A program made the position numbers and the translations under genes. Positions 44,673 to 53,564 of a DNA stretch of 64,000 bases are shown here, piece after piece (the stretch's first letter is position 1; every line of letters starts with the position of its first letter). Below the pieces are notes generated by a model. That model searched no databases. It saw only the letters and a list, made by a program, of their open reading frames with translations, and had not been told where the DNA came from. The stretch spans positions 159,611 to 223,610 of the forward strand of contig CAJYMC010000009.1 in the NCBI GenBank assembly GCA_913775715.1, given 5' to 3'. This stretch comes from an uncultured Exiguobacterium sp. GTDB taxonomy: Bacteria; Bacillota; Bacilli; Exiguobacteriales; Exiguobacteriaceae.

Positions 44673-45578
44673 TCATCGCATTACATGTTGATAGATGTGA
44701 TGACAGAGTTCATGAGTTTCCAAACTATCTGAAGCCGTGACGGACGCGGACGTCTCACCCGCTATCGTTTTCAAGAATGCATCAATCAAAGCAATAAATC
44801 CTCTTCGACTTAATGTCGATTCCCAGTTATCTAACGGATAGGCAAGCGTTCCTTCACTCGTTCGTCGTTCGTGCATCGTCACGTCTGTAGCGATACGCTT
44901 TTCATGCGGTCCCATCACTTCCACCCGCTCTTCCGTGACACCATTGTTCCGGTTCATCACTCCGATGGCAGTAATTCCATTTGATTCGAATTGAATCGTA
45001 ACGTGATGCAACCCACTCGTATCCTGCTTACTCCGGATATGCAGATTTTCGATTTTTCCACGTCCCGTCAAATAGCGCAACGTATCCGCGACATGGATGA
45101 AATCATCAAACAGAAAAGATTGTGCCCCCTCAACAGAAGGCGTTCGATTTTTTTGCATGATGATCATGTTTGGGGATTCAACTTCTAACAAGCGACGATG
45201 TGCGGACGCGAATCGTCGATTGAATCCTGTAATGAATGGAATCTTCTTTTCCTCTGCCAATTGAACCAGCTTCCGAATTTCATCGATGTTCATCGAAATC
45301 GGCTTATCGACGAATACCGGCACTCCTGCTTCGAGCGCTTGCTCCGCTTGTGCAGCATGCGCTTTTGTTGCGGAATGAATCATGACAGCATCCATCCCCT
45401 CTGATAACGCCGCTTCTAAAGTCGGAAACGTGCCTGAAAAACGATACATCGACTGCCATTTTTTCGCTTTTTCCTCTTCGCGCGAAATTAAATAAATTTC
45501 CACGTCTTCTCTTGCGGCATATACAGGTAAGTATGCTTTTTGTGCGATATCCCCGATACCTATTACGGCTAATTTCAT
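44673..45578 (-). CDS. Gfo/Idh/MocA family oxidoreductase
   Basis: NAD(P)-dependent dehydrogenase of 301 residues. The N-terminal Rossmann fold starts MKLAVIGIGDIAQKAYLPVY (G-x-G-x-x-A), and the conserved VFVDKPIS near 92 carries the catalytic-loop Lys of the family. The C-terminal domain is shorter than in typical members. Substrates are usually sugars or inositols but could be other polyols. RBS GGAGG precedes the ATG. It is divergent from the carboxypeptidase gene and monocistronic. Confidence 0.85.
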   Translation of the reverse strand: MKLAVIGIGDIAQKAYLPVYAAREDVEIYLISREEEKAKKWQSMYRFSGTFPTLEAALSEGMDAVMIHSATKAHAAQAEQALEAGVPVFVDKPISMNIDEIRKLVQLAEEKKIPFITGFNRRFASAHRRLLEVESPNMIIMQKNRTPSVEGAQSFLFDDFIHVADTLRYLTGRGKIENLHIRSKQDTSGLHHVTIQFESNGITAIGVMNRNNGVTEERVEVMGPHEKRIATDVTMHERRTSEGTLAYPLDNWESTLSRRGFIALIDAFLKTIAGETSASVTASDSLETHELCHHIYQHVMR

Positions 45579-45723
45579 CTGATATCTCCTCCATTCATCT
45601 GCTCCATTATTCCCTTTTCATCACTATTATATTCGAACGCATCAATTTTTTTGAAAACAAGTGAATTTCCTTTTTTTGCTTTATGATGAATCTATATTTT
45701 CAAAAAGGAGGGAATGATTTTTT

Positions 45724-46953
45724 ATGAAGCCATTTTTTCGAATGAGTCTGATACTCCTGATCCTGTTTACACTTTTCTTACCAGCTTTACCGGCGCAAGC
45801 TGCTAGTTATCAAGTCGTCGTCACATCTAAATCCGGAGGAAATATTCGTTCTACACCAAGTACGAGTTCATCCGCGACCATCGTTCGCCTCGCTGCGTAT
45901 CAATCGAAATTCACAGCAGTATCGTATTCGAACGGTTGGTACAAAATCAAAGATGGCGGCACCTACCGTTATCTGTCCAATCAAGTCGCAAAAAAAGTGA
46001 CCGGTCCGAGTACATATGCTCTCGTCGTCACCTCTAAGTCTGGCGCGAACATTCGCTCCAAACCAAGCACGTCCTCTAGTAAGACGATCGTTCGGCGTGC
46101 TGCTTACAAGAGTGTGTTACAAGCAGTCTCCTATTCCAAAGGATGGTATAAGATTAAAGACGGAGGGAAGACACGCTACGTTTCCAATCAAGTCGTCCGA
46201 AAGAAAACAGCAGCTAGTAAATATCCGGTTGGCTCTTTACGTTATTTCCAGCTTGGTTCTACTTCCTATATCATGACGAAACAAAGTAACGTCCGACGGT
46301 ATCCGGCAAGTACGACCAAATTGTTGACCGCAATCGTCGGATACGAAGTAGCCGCTCGAAACGGTACGCTGGATCAACCTTTTACACTTACCTATTCCAT
46401 GATTTCGGTACCATACGGTAGTAGTGTCGCGAGTTTACGCTCGGGAGATCGTGTCACGATGCGGCAGTTACTGAATGGCATGCTGATCCGTTCCGGAAAT
46501 GATGCGGCAAAAGCGATTGCAGTACGCACCGCGGGCTCTGAGTCTAAATTCGTTTCGTTGATGAATCTTCGTGCTCAGGCGCTTGGTATGACAGCGAGTC
46601 ATTTTGCGAACCCTCACGGTTTCCATGAATGGAATCACTACACGACGGCTGCTGATATGCAAAAACTCGCGAACACATATGCGAATTATAGCTATCTGAT
46701 TACAGTAAGTGGTCGAAAATCATATAAAGCAAGTATCAAAGGACCTTACGCTCGAACGTTGAAGTGGTATCACACGGATAAAGCCTTACCTAAGGAATCC
46801 CGCATTTATGCGAGTAAAACGGGATACACCCCTGAAGCCAACAATACGCGTGTCTTCTTCTTAAAAAAAGGGAATGTACGCTATGGTCTTGTCACACTCA
46901 AAGGGACTCCTACTCAAACAGAGACGACGCTACGCTCTGTCTTGAATCAGTGA
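45724..46953 (+). CDS. D-alanyl-D-alanine carboxypeptidase with two SH3b repeats
   Basis: Exported penicillin-binding protein of 409 residues. Signal peptide ends near PAQA (26); two SH3b repeats follow (about 28-90 and 98-160), nearly identical to each other (SGGNIRSTPSTSSS, SGANIRSKPSTSSS). The serine peptidase S11 domain has S196-T-T-K199, SGN at 257-259 and KTG at 365-367, a complete active site. It trims the terminal D-Ala of wall stem peptides. The PBP5-type C-terminal anchor helix is missing, so SH3b binding likely holds it in the wall. RBS AAAGGAGGG; monocistronic. Confidence 0.92.
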   Translation: MKPFFRMSLILLILFTLFLPALPAQAASYQVVVTSKSGGNIRSTPSTSSSATIVRLAAYQSKFTAVSYSNGWYKIKDGGTYRYLSNQVAKKVTGPSTYALVVTSKSGANIRSKPSTSSSKTIVRRAAYKSVLQAVSYSKGWYKIKDGGKTRYVSNQVVRKKTAASKYPVGSLRYFQLGSTSYIMTKQSNVRRYPASTTKLLTAIVGYEVAARNGTLDQPFTLTYSMISVPYGSSVASLRSGDRVTMRQLLNGMLIRSGNDAAKAIAVRTAGSESKFVSLMNLRAQALGMTASHFANPHGFHEWNHYTTAADMQKLANTYANYSYLITVSGRKSYKASIKGPYARTLKWYHTDKALPKESRIYASKTGYTPEANNTRVFFLKKGNVRYGLVTLKGTPTQTETTLRSVLNQ

Positions 46954-46962
46954 CTCTCATCT

Positions 46963-47000
46963 ACAGCTTGGTTTCCCGAGACGGGAGCCAAGCTGTTTTC
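46963..47000 (+). terminator. Terminator of the carboxypeptidase gene
   Basis: Stem ACAGCTTGGTTTCCCG / CGGGAGCCAAGCTGT with AGA loop, then T run. Confidence 0.88.
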
Positions 47001-47095
47001 TTTTTCCTCCAAATTATACTTGCACTGAAAACGAATTCATCTTAGAGTTAAGTTTAGAATCAGACGTCTGACGTCTTAATGAAGGAGAGTTTTAC

Positions 47096-47701
47096 GTGGG
47101 AAATGTCAGTTTGTTATTTGGAGGCGTCGCGCTCTTTTTAAATAGTTTGACCTTGTTCGGAAAAGTCGACCTCCGTAGCGCGGGTGTCTTCAGTCTCATC
47201 ACTGGTTTATTGCAGACGTTCATCGCAACCTATCTCGTCATCGGTGCAGCTGGTGATCCAGCGCTGACGTTCGGGTACGCCAGTATCTATCTGTTTGCCT
47301 TTACGTACGTCTACGTCGGAATTACATTCTTATTCAATCTCGACGGGAGCGGAGTCGGTTGGTTCTCTCTGTTCGTTGCGATTGCCGCTTTATTTTATGC
47401 GTTCGCAAGCTTCACGACGAATGACATCATTGGTGGTGTGACCTGGTTGTTCTGGGCATTACTGTGGAGCCTATTCTTCCTCGGAATGGGATTGAATCGT
47501 CCGATCGATGCGGTAACCGCGCGGGTCGCTCTCGTCTTGAGCTGGTTGACGTTGATCGTACCGGCACTGATCGGTCTTCGGTTCGGCTACTTCAGTTCGG
47601 CATACCACTGGTTATGGAGCGGAGCTGCTGTCCTGACTGCTATCTATTTCCTCTATACAATGATGAAGTTCTCGATGCTTCGGACGATTCGTTCGTCATG
47701 A
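47096..47701 (+). CDS. AmiS/UreI family urea/amide channel
   Basis: Membrane protein of 201 residues with six helices. N-terminal MGNVSLLFGGVALFLNSLTL and the segment FGYASIYLFAFTYVYVGITF are the AmiS/UreI family pattern; homologues pass urea or short aliphatic amides. GTG start with a GAAGGAG site upstream. No urease or amidase gene is in the window, so the substrate is unassigned. Monocistronic, with a terminator after it. Confidence 0.85.
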   Translation: MGNVSLLFGGVALFLNSLTLFGKVDLRSAGVFSLITGLLQTFIATYLVIGAAGDPALTFGYASIYLFAFTYVYVGITFLFNLDGSGVGWFSLFVAIAALFYAFASFTTNDIIGGVTWLFWALLWSLFFLGMGLNRPIDAVTARVALVLSWLTLIVPALIGLRFGYFSSAYHWLWSGAAVLTAIYFLYTMMKFSMLRTIRSS

Positions 47702-47723
47702 CATGTTAATCGATTCATTAAAA

Positions 47724-47766
47724 AGATGTCCATTTCCGGCCATGAATCGGAGATGGACATTTTTCA
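47724..47766 (+). terminator. Terminator of the AmiS/UreI gene
   Basis: Stem ATGTCCAT / ATGGACAT with an inner TTCCG/CGGA helix, then T5. Confidence 0.8.
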
Positions 47767-47806
47767 TTCTATATTTTAGTAAATGTTAAAAGAAAAATGA
47801 AGTATC

Positions 47807-47898
47807 TTGTTCGTTCGACATCGCTTCCTAAGGAGTGACCCTGCAGCGAAGCGAAGCGGCATGATGCTTGTCCCAGGAAAACGGTACGAGACGAACAA
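47807..47898. repeat. Long-range inverted repeat, possible structured RNA
   Basis: TTGTTCGT (47807-47814) pairs with ACGAACAA (47891-47898), and inside it TTCCT (47825-47829) pairs with AGGAA (47875-47879). The interior has repeated GCGAA units. It lies at the 3' end of the polysaccharide operon, where I found no ordinary terminator. Confidence 0.45.
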
Positions 47899-47923
47899 AA
47901 CGTACAATTTTTCTTCCCTCACA

Positions 47924-48820
47924 TTATTTCAATGCCTCCTGCAGTTGAGCTTGAACCTCTTTCAATGACTTGTCCGTCGGATGCCAGTAGTAGATTCCGT
48001 CTGATTCGATACCACCTTTCCCGTCGAGTGATAAGGTCTCGACATTGCGTAAAGCCTCCCGGTAATCTGTCGCGACGGTCCGAGCAACGGAAAACGGTAC
48101 GTTCGTCTTGACGTTTTTCCCGAGAGCATCGAGGACGGCGTTGAAGCGACGAATCGAGAAGTCCTCCGTCATCTTATCAGCGACCGCCTGGACGACCTGC
48201 CGCTGGCGAATTTGGCGTCCAAAATCCCCACGTGGATCATCATGCCGCATCCGCGCATAGGCGAGTGCTTCTTTCCCGTTCAGTGAAAGCTCTCCTTTAG
48301 GGAACTGCATCTCATAGTACGAAAAATTAATATCATTCTTGACTTTGACCCCATCGACCGCGTTGACGAGATCCGTAAAGCCGGCTAGATTGATCTCCGC
48401 AAAGTAGTCGATCCGGATCTTTAACAGATGACTGACCGTATCAAGCGACATCTGCGGACCACCGAAGGCGTAGGCATGATTGATCTTATCATTCGAACCA
48501 TTGCCGATGATTTCCGTCTTTAAGTCACGTGGGATGCTGATCATCTGGCTTTTGTTCGTCTTCGGATCAATTGTCACGACGATGATTGTATCACTGCGTC
48601 CTGTCTCGTTTTTCCGTTGATCGACACCGAGTAAAAGAAACGAGAGTCCTTTCTTCTGTTCAACGGCCTTCTCTGTTTCGACACTTGCCTTGACTGGCAC
48701 TTGGACTTGAACTTCTTTCATCGTCTGGCTCGCTTTATGGTACACATATCCGCCTGAACCGAAGAGAAGGAGTAGACAGATCCCCATCAGTGTCAGTGCG
48801 ATCCATTTCCATTTTTTCAT
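47924..48820 (-). CDS. LCP (LytR-CpsA-Psr) family polymer ligase
   Basis: Membrane-anchored enzyme of 298 residues: one N-terminal helix (about 5-27), then the LCP domain with the polyprenyl-phosphate pocket residues in GRSDTIIVVTIDP, SIPRDLK and the Arg-rich FGRQIRQRQVVQAV. LCP proteins transfer lipid-linked polymers to peptidoglycan. As last gene of the operon it suggests the polysaccharide made here is wall-attached. I chose the ATG at 48820, 7 nt after AGGAGA, over an upstream ATG at 48853. Confidence 0.92.
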   Translation of the reverse strand: MKKWKWIALTLMGICLLLLFGSGGYVYHKASQTMKEVQVQVPVKASVETEKAVEQKKGLSFLLLGVDQRKNETGRSDTIIVVTIDPKTNKSQMISIPRDLKTEIIGNGSNDKINHAYAFGGPQMSLDTVSHLLKIRIDYFAEINLAGFTDLVNAVDGVKVKNDINFSYYEMQFPKGELSLNGKEALAYARMRHDDPRGDFGRQIRQRQVVQAVADKMTEDFSIRRFNAVLDALGKNVKTNVPFSVARTVATDYREALRNVETLSLDGKGGIESDGIYYWHPTDKSLKEVQAQLQEALK

Positions 48821-48849
48821 CACCCATTCTCCTTTTCTTCGATTTGACT

Positions 48850-49593
48850 TCAAGACGGTCGTTGGGCTTCAAGCACCAGTAAAGCATTACGCCAGCTACC
48901 GAAAAGCGCTGTGATGACACCAATACTCGGTGTATCGCGTCCGATGCTGAATCGTTGATAGCTCGCAATCGTCAGATGCTCCGTTTCTTTTGCGGCTACA
49001 GCGAGTACATCGAGCACCTCTTCTTCCCGCCAACGTTTACGCGGAAATTCAATCCCGATGATTTCAAGCGCGTTCGACCAAGAACCGTACCGGCGGGCAA
49101 TCGTCGCGACGGTCGGACGATTTTGACCAGCCGCCCACTTCGTGTAGGTCTGGCTCGTCAAGACCGGCAAGGCACCTTGCGCTTCTAGGAGTGACTCGAT
49201 GATTCGTTTTTCCATTTCTTGTACGCGTTCTTTTAAGATATCCGCTTCTGACAATGCCTGCTGCCACGAGTTGAATTGATGAACGATATCCGTCAGGCTA
49301 GGAGCCTGCTTCCGTTGTGCCCATTCGCGGTACGTCGCGCTCGTGAAAGGGTCGAGTTCCTCCCGTGCCTGACGCAACGCGTCAATGATTTCCGATTTCG
49401 TGAACGTCAAGCGGGCATGTCCGATACCCGCTCGTTCCAAGGCGATTTGCCACGATCCAAACAACATCAGGATTTCCGCGACGCTTGGATGAGTGGTATT
49501 CAGTTGCCAGCGGAAATAGGTATTGGCCGTCAATTCATTCTTCCCGTTCGCAGCGAGACGGAGTGCGTGGATCGCTTCCTCCATATCGTGCAT
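48850..49593 (-). CDS. Protein made of four homing-endonuclease-associated repeats
   Basis: 247-residue soluble protein consisting only of four copies of a helical repeat. Each reads approximately E-x2-I-x2-L-x2-A, T-x2-Y-x2-W/F, then P-S/T-x3-I, F/Y-G/N-S-W-x2-A-L. The GSW blocks fall at 46, 108, 170 and 232, an exact 62-residue period. The pattern is that of the homing endonuclease associated repeat (PF18780), thought to bind DNA, but no nuclease domain is present. I chose the ATG at 49593, 7 nt after AAGGGGA. Between the aminotransferase and LCP genes, it may regulate the operon. Confidence 0.75.
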   Translation of the reverse strand: MHDMEEAIHALRLAANGKNELTANTYFRWQLNTTHPSVAEILMLFGSWQIALERAGIGHARLTFTKSEIIDALRQAREELDPFTSATYREWAQRKQAPSLTDIVHQFNSWQQALSEADILKERVQEMEKRIIESLLEAQGALPVLTSQTYTKWAAGQNRPTVATIARRYGSWSNALEIIGIEFPRKRWREEEVLDVLAVAAKETEHLTIASYQRFSIGRDTPSIGVITALFGSWRNALLVLEAQRPS

Positions 49594-49616
49594 GACGATG
49601 TCCCCTTCCCATATAT

Positions 49617-50768
49617 TCATGACTGGATGTTCCGGCGTTCAGTCGTCAGCAAGGCGCGACGAACGTTTCGGATGACGACGGCTTGTTCGGTGAACGTCAT
49701 TTGTGAAGCTGACGGGAGGCAAATCCCGTCTTCAAACAGGCGACGACTGATATCGATTCCTTCTGCTGTGACGAATGGTACATCGCGATAGATTGGTTGC
49801 AAATGCATCGGTTTCCAGACCGGACGGGATTCTGCATCCGCTTGTTGCAGTACTTGAATCATTTCATCACGTTGCGTTTGACCACCCGGTAAAAGAAAGG
49901 CACTGAGCCAGCGGTTAGCGAAGGTTCCAGTCTGCTCGACCTGAGAGATGATACCTTCTTTTGCAAAGGCCCGGTCGTAGCGATCAAAGATTTTCCGTCG
50001 CGCGTCGATCCGTTGATCAAGGACTTCAAGTTGTCCGCGTCCGATCCCAGCAGCGACATTACTCATTCGGTAGTTATATCCGACTTCCGTATGCTCGTAA
50101 TGGAGAACTGGTTGTCGTGCCTGAGTTCCGAGATAGAAGGCGCGTTCAATCAGTGCTGGGTCGTTTGCGACGAGCATTCCACCACCAGACGTCGTAATGA
50201 TTTTATTACCATTGAAGGAATAAATTCCGAACATCCCGAACGTTCCCGTCATCCGTCCGTTGACGCGTGTTCCGAGTGACTCTGCCGCGTCTTCAATCAA
50301 TGGGACATCGTACTCCTCACAGATAGCAGCGATTTCCTCAATTTGCGCTGCGACGCCGTACAGATGAACGACGATGACGGCTTTCGGAAGTTTTCCTCGC
50401 GTTGCCGCCTGGATCAACGCGCGTCGGAGTGCGACGGGCGACATGTTCCATGTCTCCTCTTCCGAATCAATCAGGACGGGACGGGCACCGACGTAACGGA
50501 TTGGATTCGTCGAGGCGATGAATGTCAAGGACTGACAGAAGACGTCATCCCCCGTCGTAACACCAAGTGTCGCAAGCGCCAAGTGAATCGCCGCTGTGCC
50601 ACTACTTGTCGCAAGCGTTGCACTAGCTCCTGTGTATACTTGCATCGCTCGTTCGAAGGCATCGACGTTCGGTCCGAGCGGTGCGACCCAGTTCGTCTCG
50701 AGTGCTTCCGTGACGTAACGTGCTTCGTTGCCACTTAAGTGCGGGATGGAGAGCGGGATGTGTTTCAT
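49617..50768 (-). CDS. DegT/DnrJ/EryC1/StrS sugar aminotransferase (PglE-like)
   Basis: PLP enzyme of 383 residues that aminates nucleotide-linked keto-sugars. Family marks: LSIPHLSGNEARYVTEAL, ATSSGTAAIHLAL, the Asp of LIEDAAESLG and the PLP Lys in SFNGNKIITTSGGG. With the 4,6-dehydratase of the same operon it should form a UDP-4-amino-4,6-dideoxy-N-acetylhexosamine, the bacillosamine pathway step of PglE. I chose the ATG at 50768, 7 nt after GGGAGG. Its start overlaps the end of the FemAB-like gene. Confidence 0.88.
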   Translation of the reverse strand: MKHIPLSIPHLSGNEARYVTEALETNWVAPLGPNVDAFERAMQVYTGASATLATSSGTAAIHLALATLGVTTGDDVFCQSLTFIASTNPIRYVGARPVLIDSEEETWNMSPVALRRALIQAATRGKLPKAVIVVHLYGVAAQIEEIAAICEEYDVPLIEDAAESLGTRVNGRMTGTFGMFGIYSFNGNKIITTSGGGMLVANDPALIERAFYLGTQARQPVLHYEHTEVGYNYRMSNVAAGIGRGQLEVLDQRIDARRKIFDRYDRAFAKEGIISQVEQTGTFANRWLSAFLLPGGQTQRDEMIQVLQQADAESRPVWKPMHLQPIYRDVPFVTAEGIDISRRLFEDGICLPSASQMTFTEQAVVIRNVRRALLTTERRNIQS

Positions 50769-51838
50769 GATGTTTCCTCCCTTCGAGGTGACAGCTGACG
50801 GAGCGGTGTCCGATAGATCGGGAACCACTGTCCCGTCTCGACTTCTGGATGGTGTCGTTCGTATTGTCGCGCAAGCCGGTCGTAAATCGTTGGATCAAGA
50901 ATCGATGTGCCGAGTCCAAAAAACGTCAAATTCGCTTCACCAAAGGATCGTTTATAGGCAAGTAAGCTATCCGCATCGGAGCGTGTCGTGCCGCCACCGA
51001 GATGTAGCGCTTGCAGACCGGCTTGTTTTGCCCAGCGGATCATCTCCGAAAATAACAGATGATTCGGACGAAACGACAAGTAGGCAGGATCCGAAGCGCC
51101 GAGGTGATAATGCGCGAACTGTCGACCTGTCAGGACGATGCAGCCTGCAATGATCCGCCCGTCATGTTCGGCAAGCAAGAGGACGTTATTGATCCGCCCT
51201 TCCGCAAAGTGATCGAAGTAGGTCTGATCAAAGTAATACCGGGCATCGGCTTGATGTTTGTCCATCGTCATCTGATAGAGACGCGCGAAGTCCCGGTATT
51301 CTTCCGGGCGTCCGAGACGGATCGTGACGCCTTCGCGACGCGCCTTCCGGATGTTGCGCTTTGTCATCTGTGAAAAACCGCCTTCGATCGTCTCGAACGG
51401 GTCTGTCAGTTCGAGTGTCACGGTCGGCTGTAAGACATCCGATTGACGGCACCAGTGTTGACCGAGTTCTTGGTTGTGTAGCAAGGGATGGAAACGAACT
51501 GTCTCGGTGACGATCCCGGTGTCGCTACAGTACTGTTCGAATTGTTCGCGGGCTTCGCGAATCTGATCGAGCGACCAGATGCCCGTAAAGTAAGGACCAC
51601 CGTAGCCGTAAGGCGTCGTGATGTCTTCAAAAAGCGTGCCTGGAATCGGTCGCCGCAAGTACGGATAAATCAACGTTCCGAACTCCGTCGGATAATAAAA
51701 TAATTCAGGAATCTCATCGTGCTCCTTTGCGAGTTCGAAGTAAGCATGTTCGTAATAACAATCGAGTTGATAGGTCGCGATTAGGGCATCCCATTCACGG
51801 GGATCTCGAATCAACCGTTCATCGCTTAGCGACATCAT
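50765..51838 (-). CDS. FemAB/GNAT-like acyltransferase in the polysaccharide operon
   Basis: 357 residues with the double-GNAT fold of FemAB/FemX and the BioF2-like group. Motifs: TPYGYGGPYF near 80, SQMTKRNIRKARREG near 160, AHYHLGASDPAYLSFRPNHL near 250 and LHLGGGTTRSDADSLLAYKR near 290. Classical members add amino acids from aminoacyl-tRNA to wall precursors. Between the phosphoglycosyltransferase and the amino-sugar aminotransferase it may instead acylate the sugar amine. Two adjacent ATGs follow GGAGGTG; I use the first. It overlaps both neighbours. Confidence 0.82.
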   Translation of the reverse strand: MMSLSDERLIRDPREWDALIATYQLDCYYEHAYFELAKEHDEIPELFYYPTEFGTLIYPYLRRPIPGTLFEDITTPYGYGGPYFTGIWSLDQIREAREQFEQYCSDTGIVTETVRFHPLLHNQELGQHWCRQSDVLQPTVTLELTDPFETIEGGFSQMTKRNIRKARREGVTIRLGRPEEYRDFARLYQMTMDKHQADARYYFDQTYFDHFAEGRINNVLLLAEHDGRIIAGCIVLTGRQFAHYHLGASDPAYLSFRPNHLLFSEMIRWAKQAGLQALHLGGGTTRSDADSLLAYKRSFGEANLTFFGLGTSILDPTIYDRLARQYERHHPEVETGQWFPIYRTPLRQLSPRREETS

Positions 51839-52439
51839 GAGGAACACCTCCGTCGAGACCCTTGAACTCACCCATACCGGTCTGGTGTGCTGTCGAGTTT
51901 CCTTCTGACGAGATGACCATCTTGAACGTCTTAAACAGGATGTAGAGATCGAGTCGGAATGTCTGATGTGCTGCGTACCATTGATCTTGCTCGAGGCGTT
52001 GCTGCCACGTCGTTGCGTTGCGTCCGTGAATCTGCGCCCAGCCCGTCAGACCAGGTAGGACGTCGTGACGCGTCATCTGCTCTTTCGTATAGTGGTTCAA
52101 GTAGCTGACGAGTAACGGACGTGGTCCGACGAAACTCATCTGTCCACGGAGAATATTGACGAACTGTGGAATCTCATCGAGACTCAGTCGACGAATCCAC
52201 TCGAGTGATGCCGGAATCCGGTCCGCGTCCGGAAGAAGTTTCCCATCAGAATCCGTTTCGTTCGTCATCGTGCGGAACTTGTAGATTTTAAACAACTCAC
52301 CCTTATAACCAGGGCGGACTTGATTGAAGAAGATCGGGCGACCAAGTTTCGTATAGATGACTAAGGCAACGACGGCATAGACAGGAATCAGGATAAGAAT
52401 GGCAATCAGACTAACCGTGAAGTCGAATAGGCGTTTCAT
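51819..52439 (-). CDS. Initiating phosphoglycosyltransferase (PglC/EpsL-like sugar transferase)
   Basis: 206-residue monotopic enzyme that moves a sugar-1-phosphate from its UDP donor to undecaprenyl phosphate, the first committed step of repeat-unit assembly. An N-terminal re-entrant helix (KRLFDFTVSLIAILILIPVY) is followed by the catalytic KIYKFRTM, SLDEIPQFVNILRGQMSFVGPRP and PGLTGWAQIHGRN blocks with the conserved Asp-Glu. The short PglC-size form fits a UDP-diNAcBac-type donor made by the neighbouring dehydratase and aminotransferase. Start 52439; overlaps the FemAB-like gene by 20 nt. Confidence 0.92.
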   Translation of the reverse strand: MKRLFDFTVSLIAILILIPVYAVVALVIYTKLGRPIFFNQVRPGYKGELFKIYKFRTMTNETDSDGKLLPDADRIPASLEWIRRLSLDEIPQFVNILRGQMSFVGPRPLLVSYLNHYTKEQMTRHDVLPGLTGWAQIHGRNATTWQQRLEQDQWYAAHQTFRLDLYILFKTFKMVISSEGNSTAHQTGMGEFKGLDGGVPHDVAKR

Positions 52440-52454
52440 GATGACGTCCTCCTT

Positions 52455-53564
52455 TTACATAGCTGAAAAGAGATCAAGTTGTCGTTTGATGACGTCGGCT
52501 TCGTTGAAATGTTTCATGGCACGGTCAAATCCGTTCCGTCCCATCTCGTTGGCACGGTCCGGGTGTTCGACAAGTGAATTCATTCGTTTGGCGAGTTTTG
52601 CGATATCGCGGACTTCGACGAGATATCCTGTCTTCCCCTCGACGACCTCTTCGCGGCAGCCGCGGATGTTTGTCGCAATGACGGGCTTTGCACTCGCCAT
52701 CGCTTCAATGATCGATCGTGGTACGCCTTCGCGATGCGACGGTAAAACGAAAGCATCGACTTGTTGGAACAAGGTCGGTACATCTTCGACGAATCCGAGA
52801 TAGTCGACGTTCGGAATCTCGCGAATCCGCCGTAAGAAATGGTGCTTCGTTGTCTGATCCCGCTCGCTCGCCATCATTTCACCGGCGATGACGAGGCGGG
52901 CTTCCGGGTGACGGTAGACGACCTCCTCGAACGCATCGAGTAGTTCGAGAATCCCCTTCTCTTCAACAATCCGTCCGATGAACAGGAACGTAAATGGTGC
53001 TCCCGCTTCACGTGGTCGTGGATAGAAGCGGGTCAAGTCGATGCCGTTTCCGAGATGCATCAGCCGGGTGTTCGCCTTAAAGCGTTTACGTTGTGCGAGT
53101 TGATAATCTTCTTCGCTTTGAAGGAGCAGGTAATCGGTCGCAAAACGAGCCAGCCACTTTTCAACGGAGTACGTCAGCTGATACGTCATCCGACTCATCT
53201 TTTCATGGAAGTAAAAGCCGTGCGCTGTATAAACGATATGCTTCGTCCCGGCCCGCTTCGCCGCAACGCGCCCGAGGGCGGCCGCGACCGGTGTGTGGAC
53301 ATGGACGGCGTCATAGCCGTCCTCCTTCAAGATTCGTGTGATTTCCCGGATTGTCCGCCAATTACTCGTCCAGTCGATCCGGCGTTCAATCGGAATGTCA
53401 TGCATCCGAAATCCCTTTGCTGCCAGTTTTGCCGAGGCACCGGTGTCGGAACAGGCGATGCCGACGTCGTGACCGGCGTTTTGTAAAGCGAGTAAGAGTG
53501 GCTGCAACATTGTCTCTGCCGTCGTATCAAGGGCACAGACTTGAAGGATTTTTAGAGGCGCCAT
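52455..53564 (-). CDS. GT4 family glycosyltransferase
   Basis: 369-residue GT-B glycosyltransferase. The acceptor-side domain has HVHTPVAAALGRVAAKRAG and YTAHGFYFHE; the donor-side domain has FLFIGRIVEEKGILELLDAF near 195 and the E-x7-E motif in SHREGVPRSIIEAMASAKPVI-like sequence near 280. Resembles EpsD-type transferases that add the second sugar to the lipid-linked unit. I chose the ATG at 53564, 6 nt after AGGGGGT; a far upstream ATG would run through the previous gene. Overlaps the dehydrogenase gene by 13 nt. Confidence 0.9.
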   Translation of the reverse strand: MAPLKILQVCALDTTAETMLQPLLLALQNAGHDVGIACSDTGASAKLAAKGFRMHDIPIERRIDWTSNWRTIREITRILKEDGYDAVHVHTPVAAALGRVAAKRAGTKHIVYTAHGFYFHEKMSRMTYQLTYSVEKWLARFATDYLLLQSEEDYQLAQRKRFKANTRLMHLGNGIDLTRFYPRPREAGAPFTFLFIGRIVEEKGILELLDAFEEVVYRHPEARLVIAGEMMASERDQTTKHHFLRRIREIPNVDYLGFVEDVPTLFQQVDAFVLPSHREGVPRSIIEAMASAKPVIATNIRGCREEVVEGKTGYLVEVRDIAKLAKRMNSLVEHPDRANEMGRNGFDRAMKHFNEADVIKRQLDLFSAM

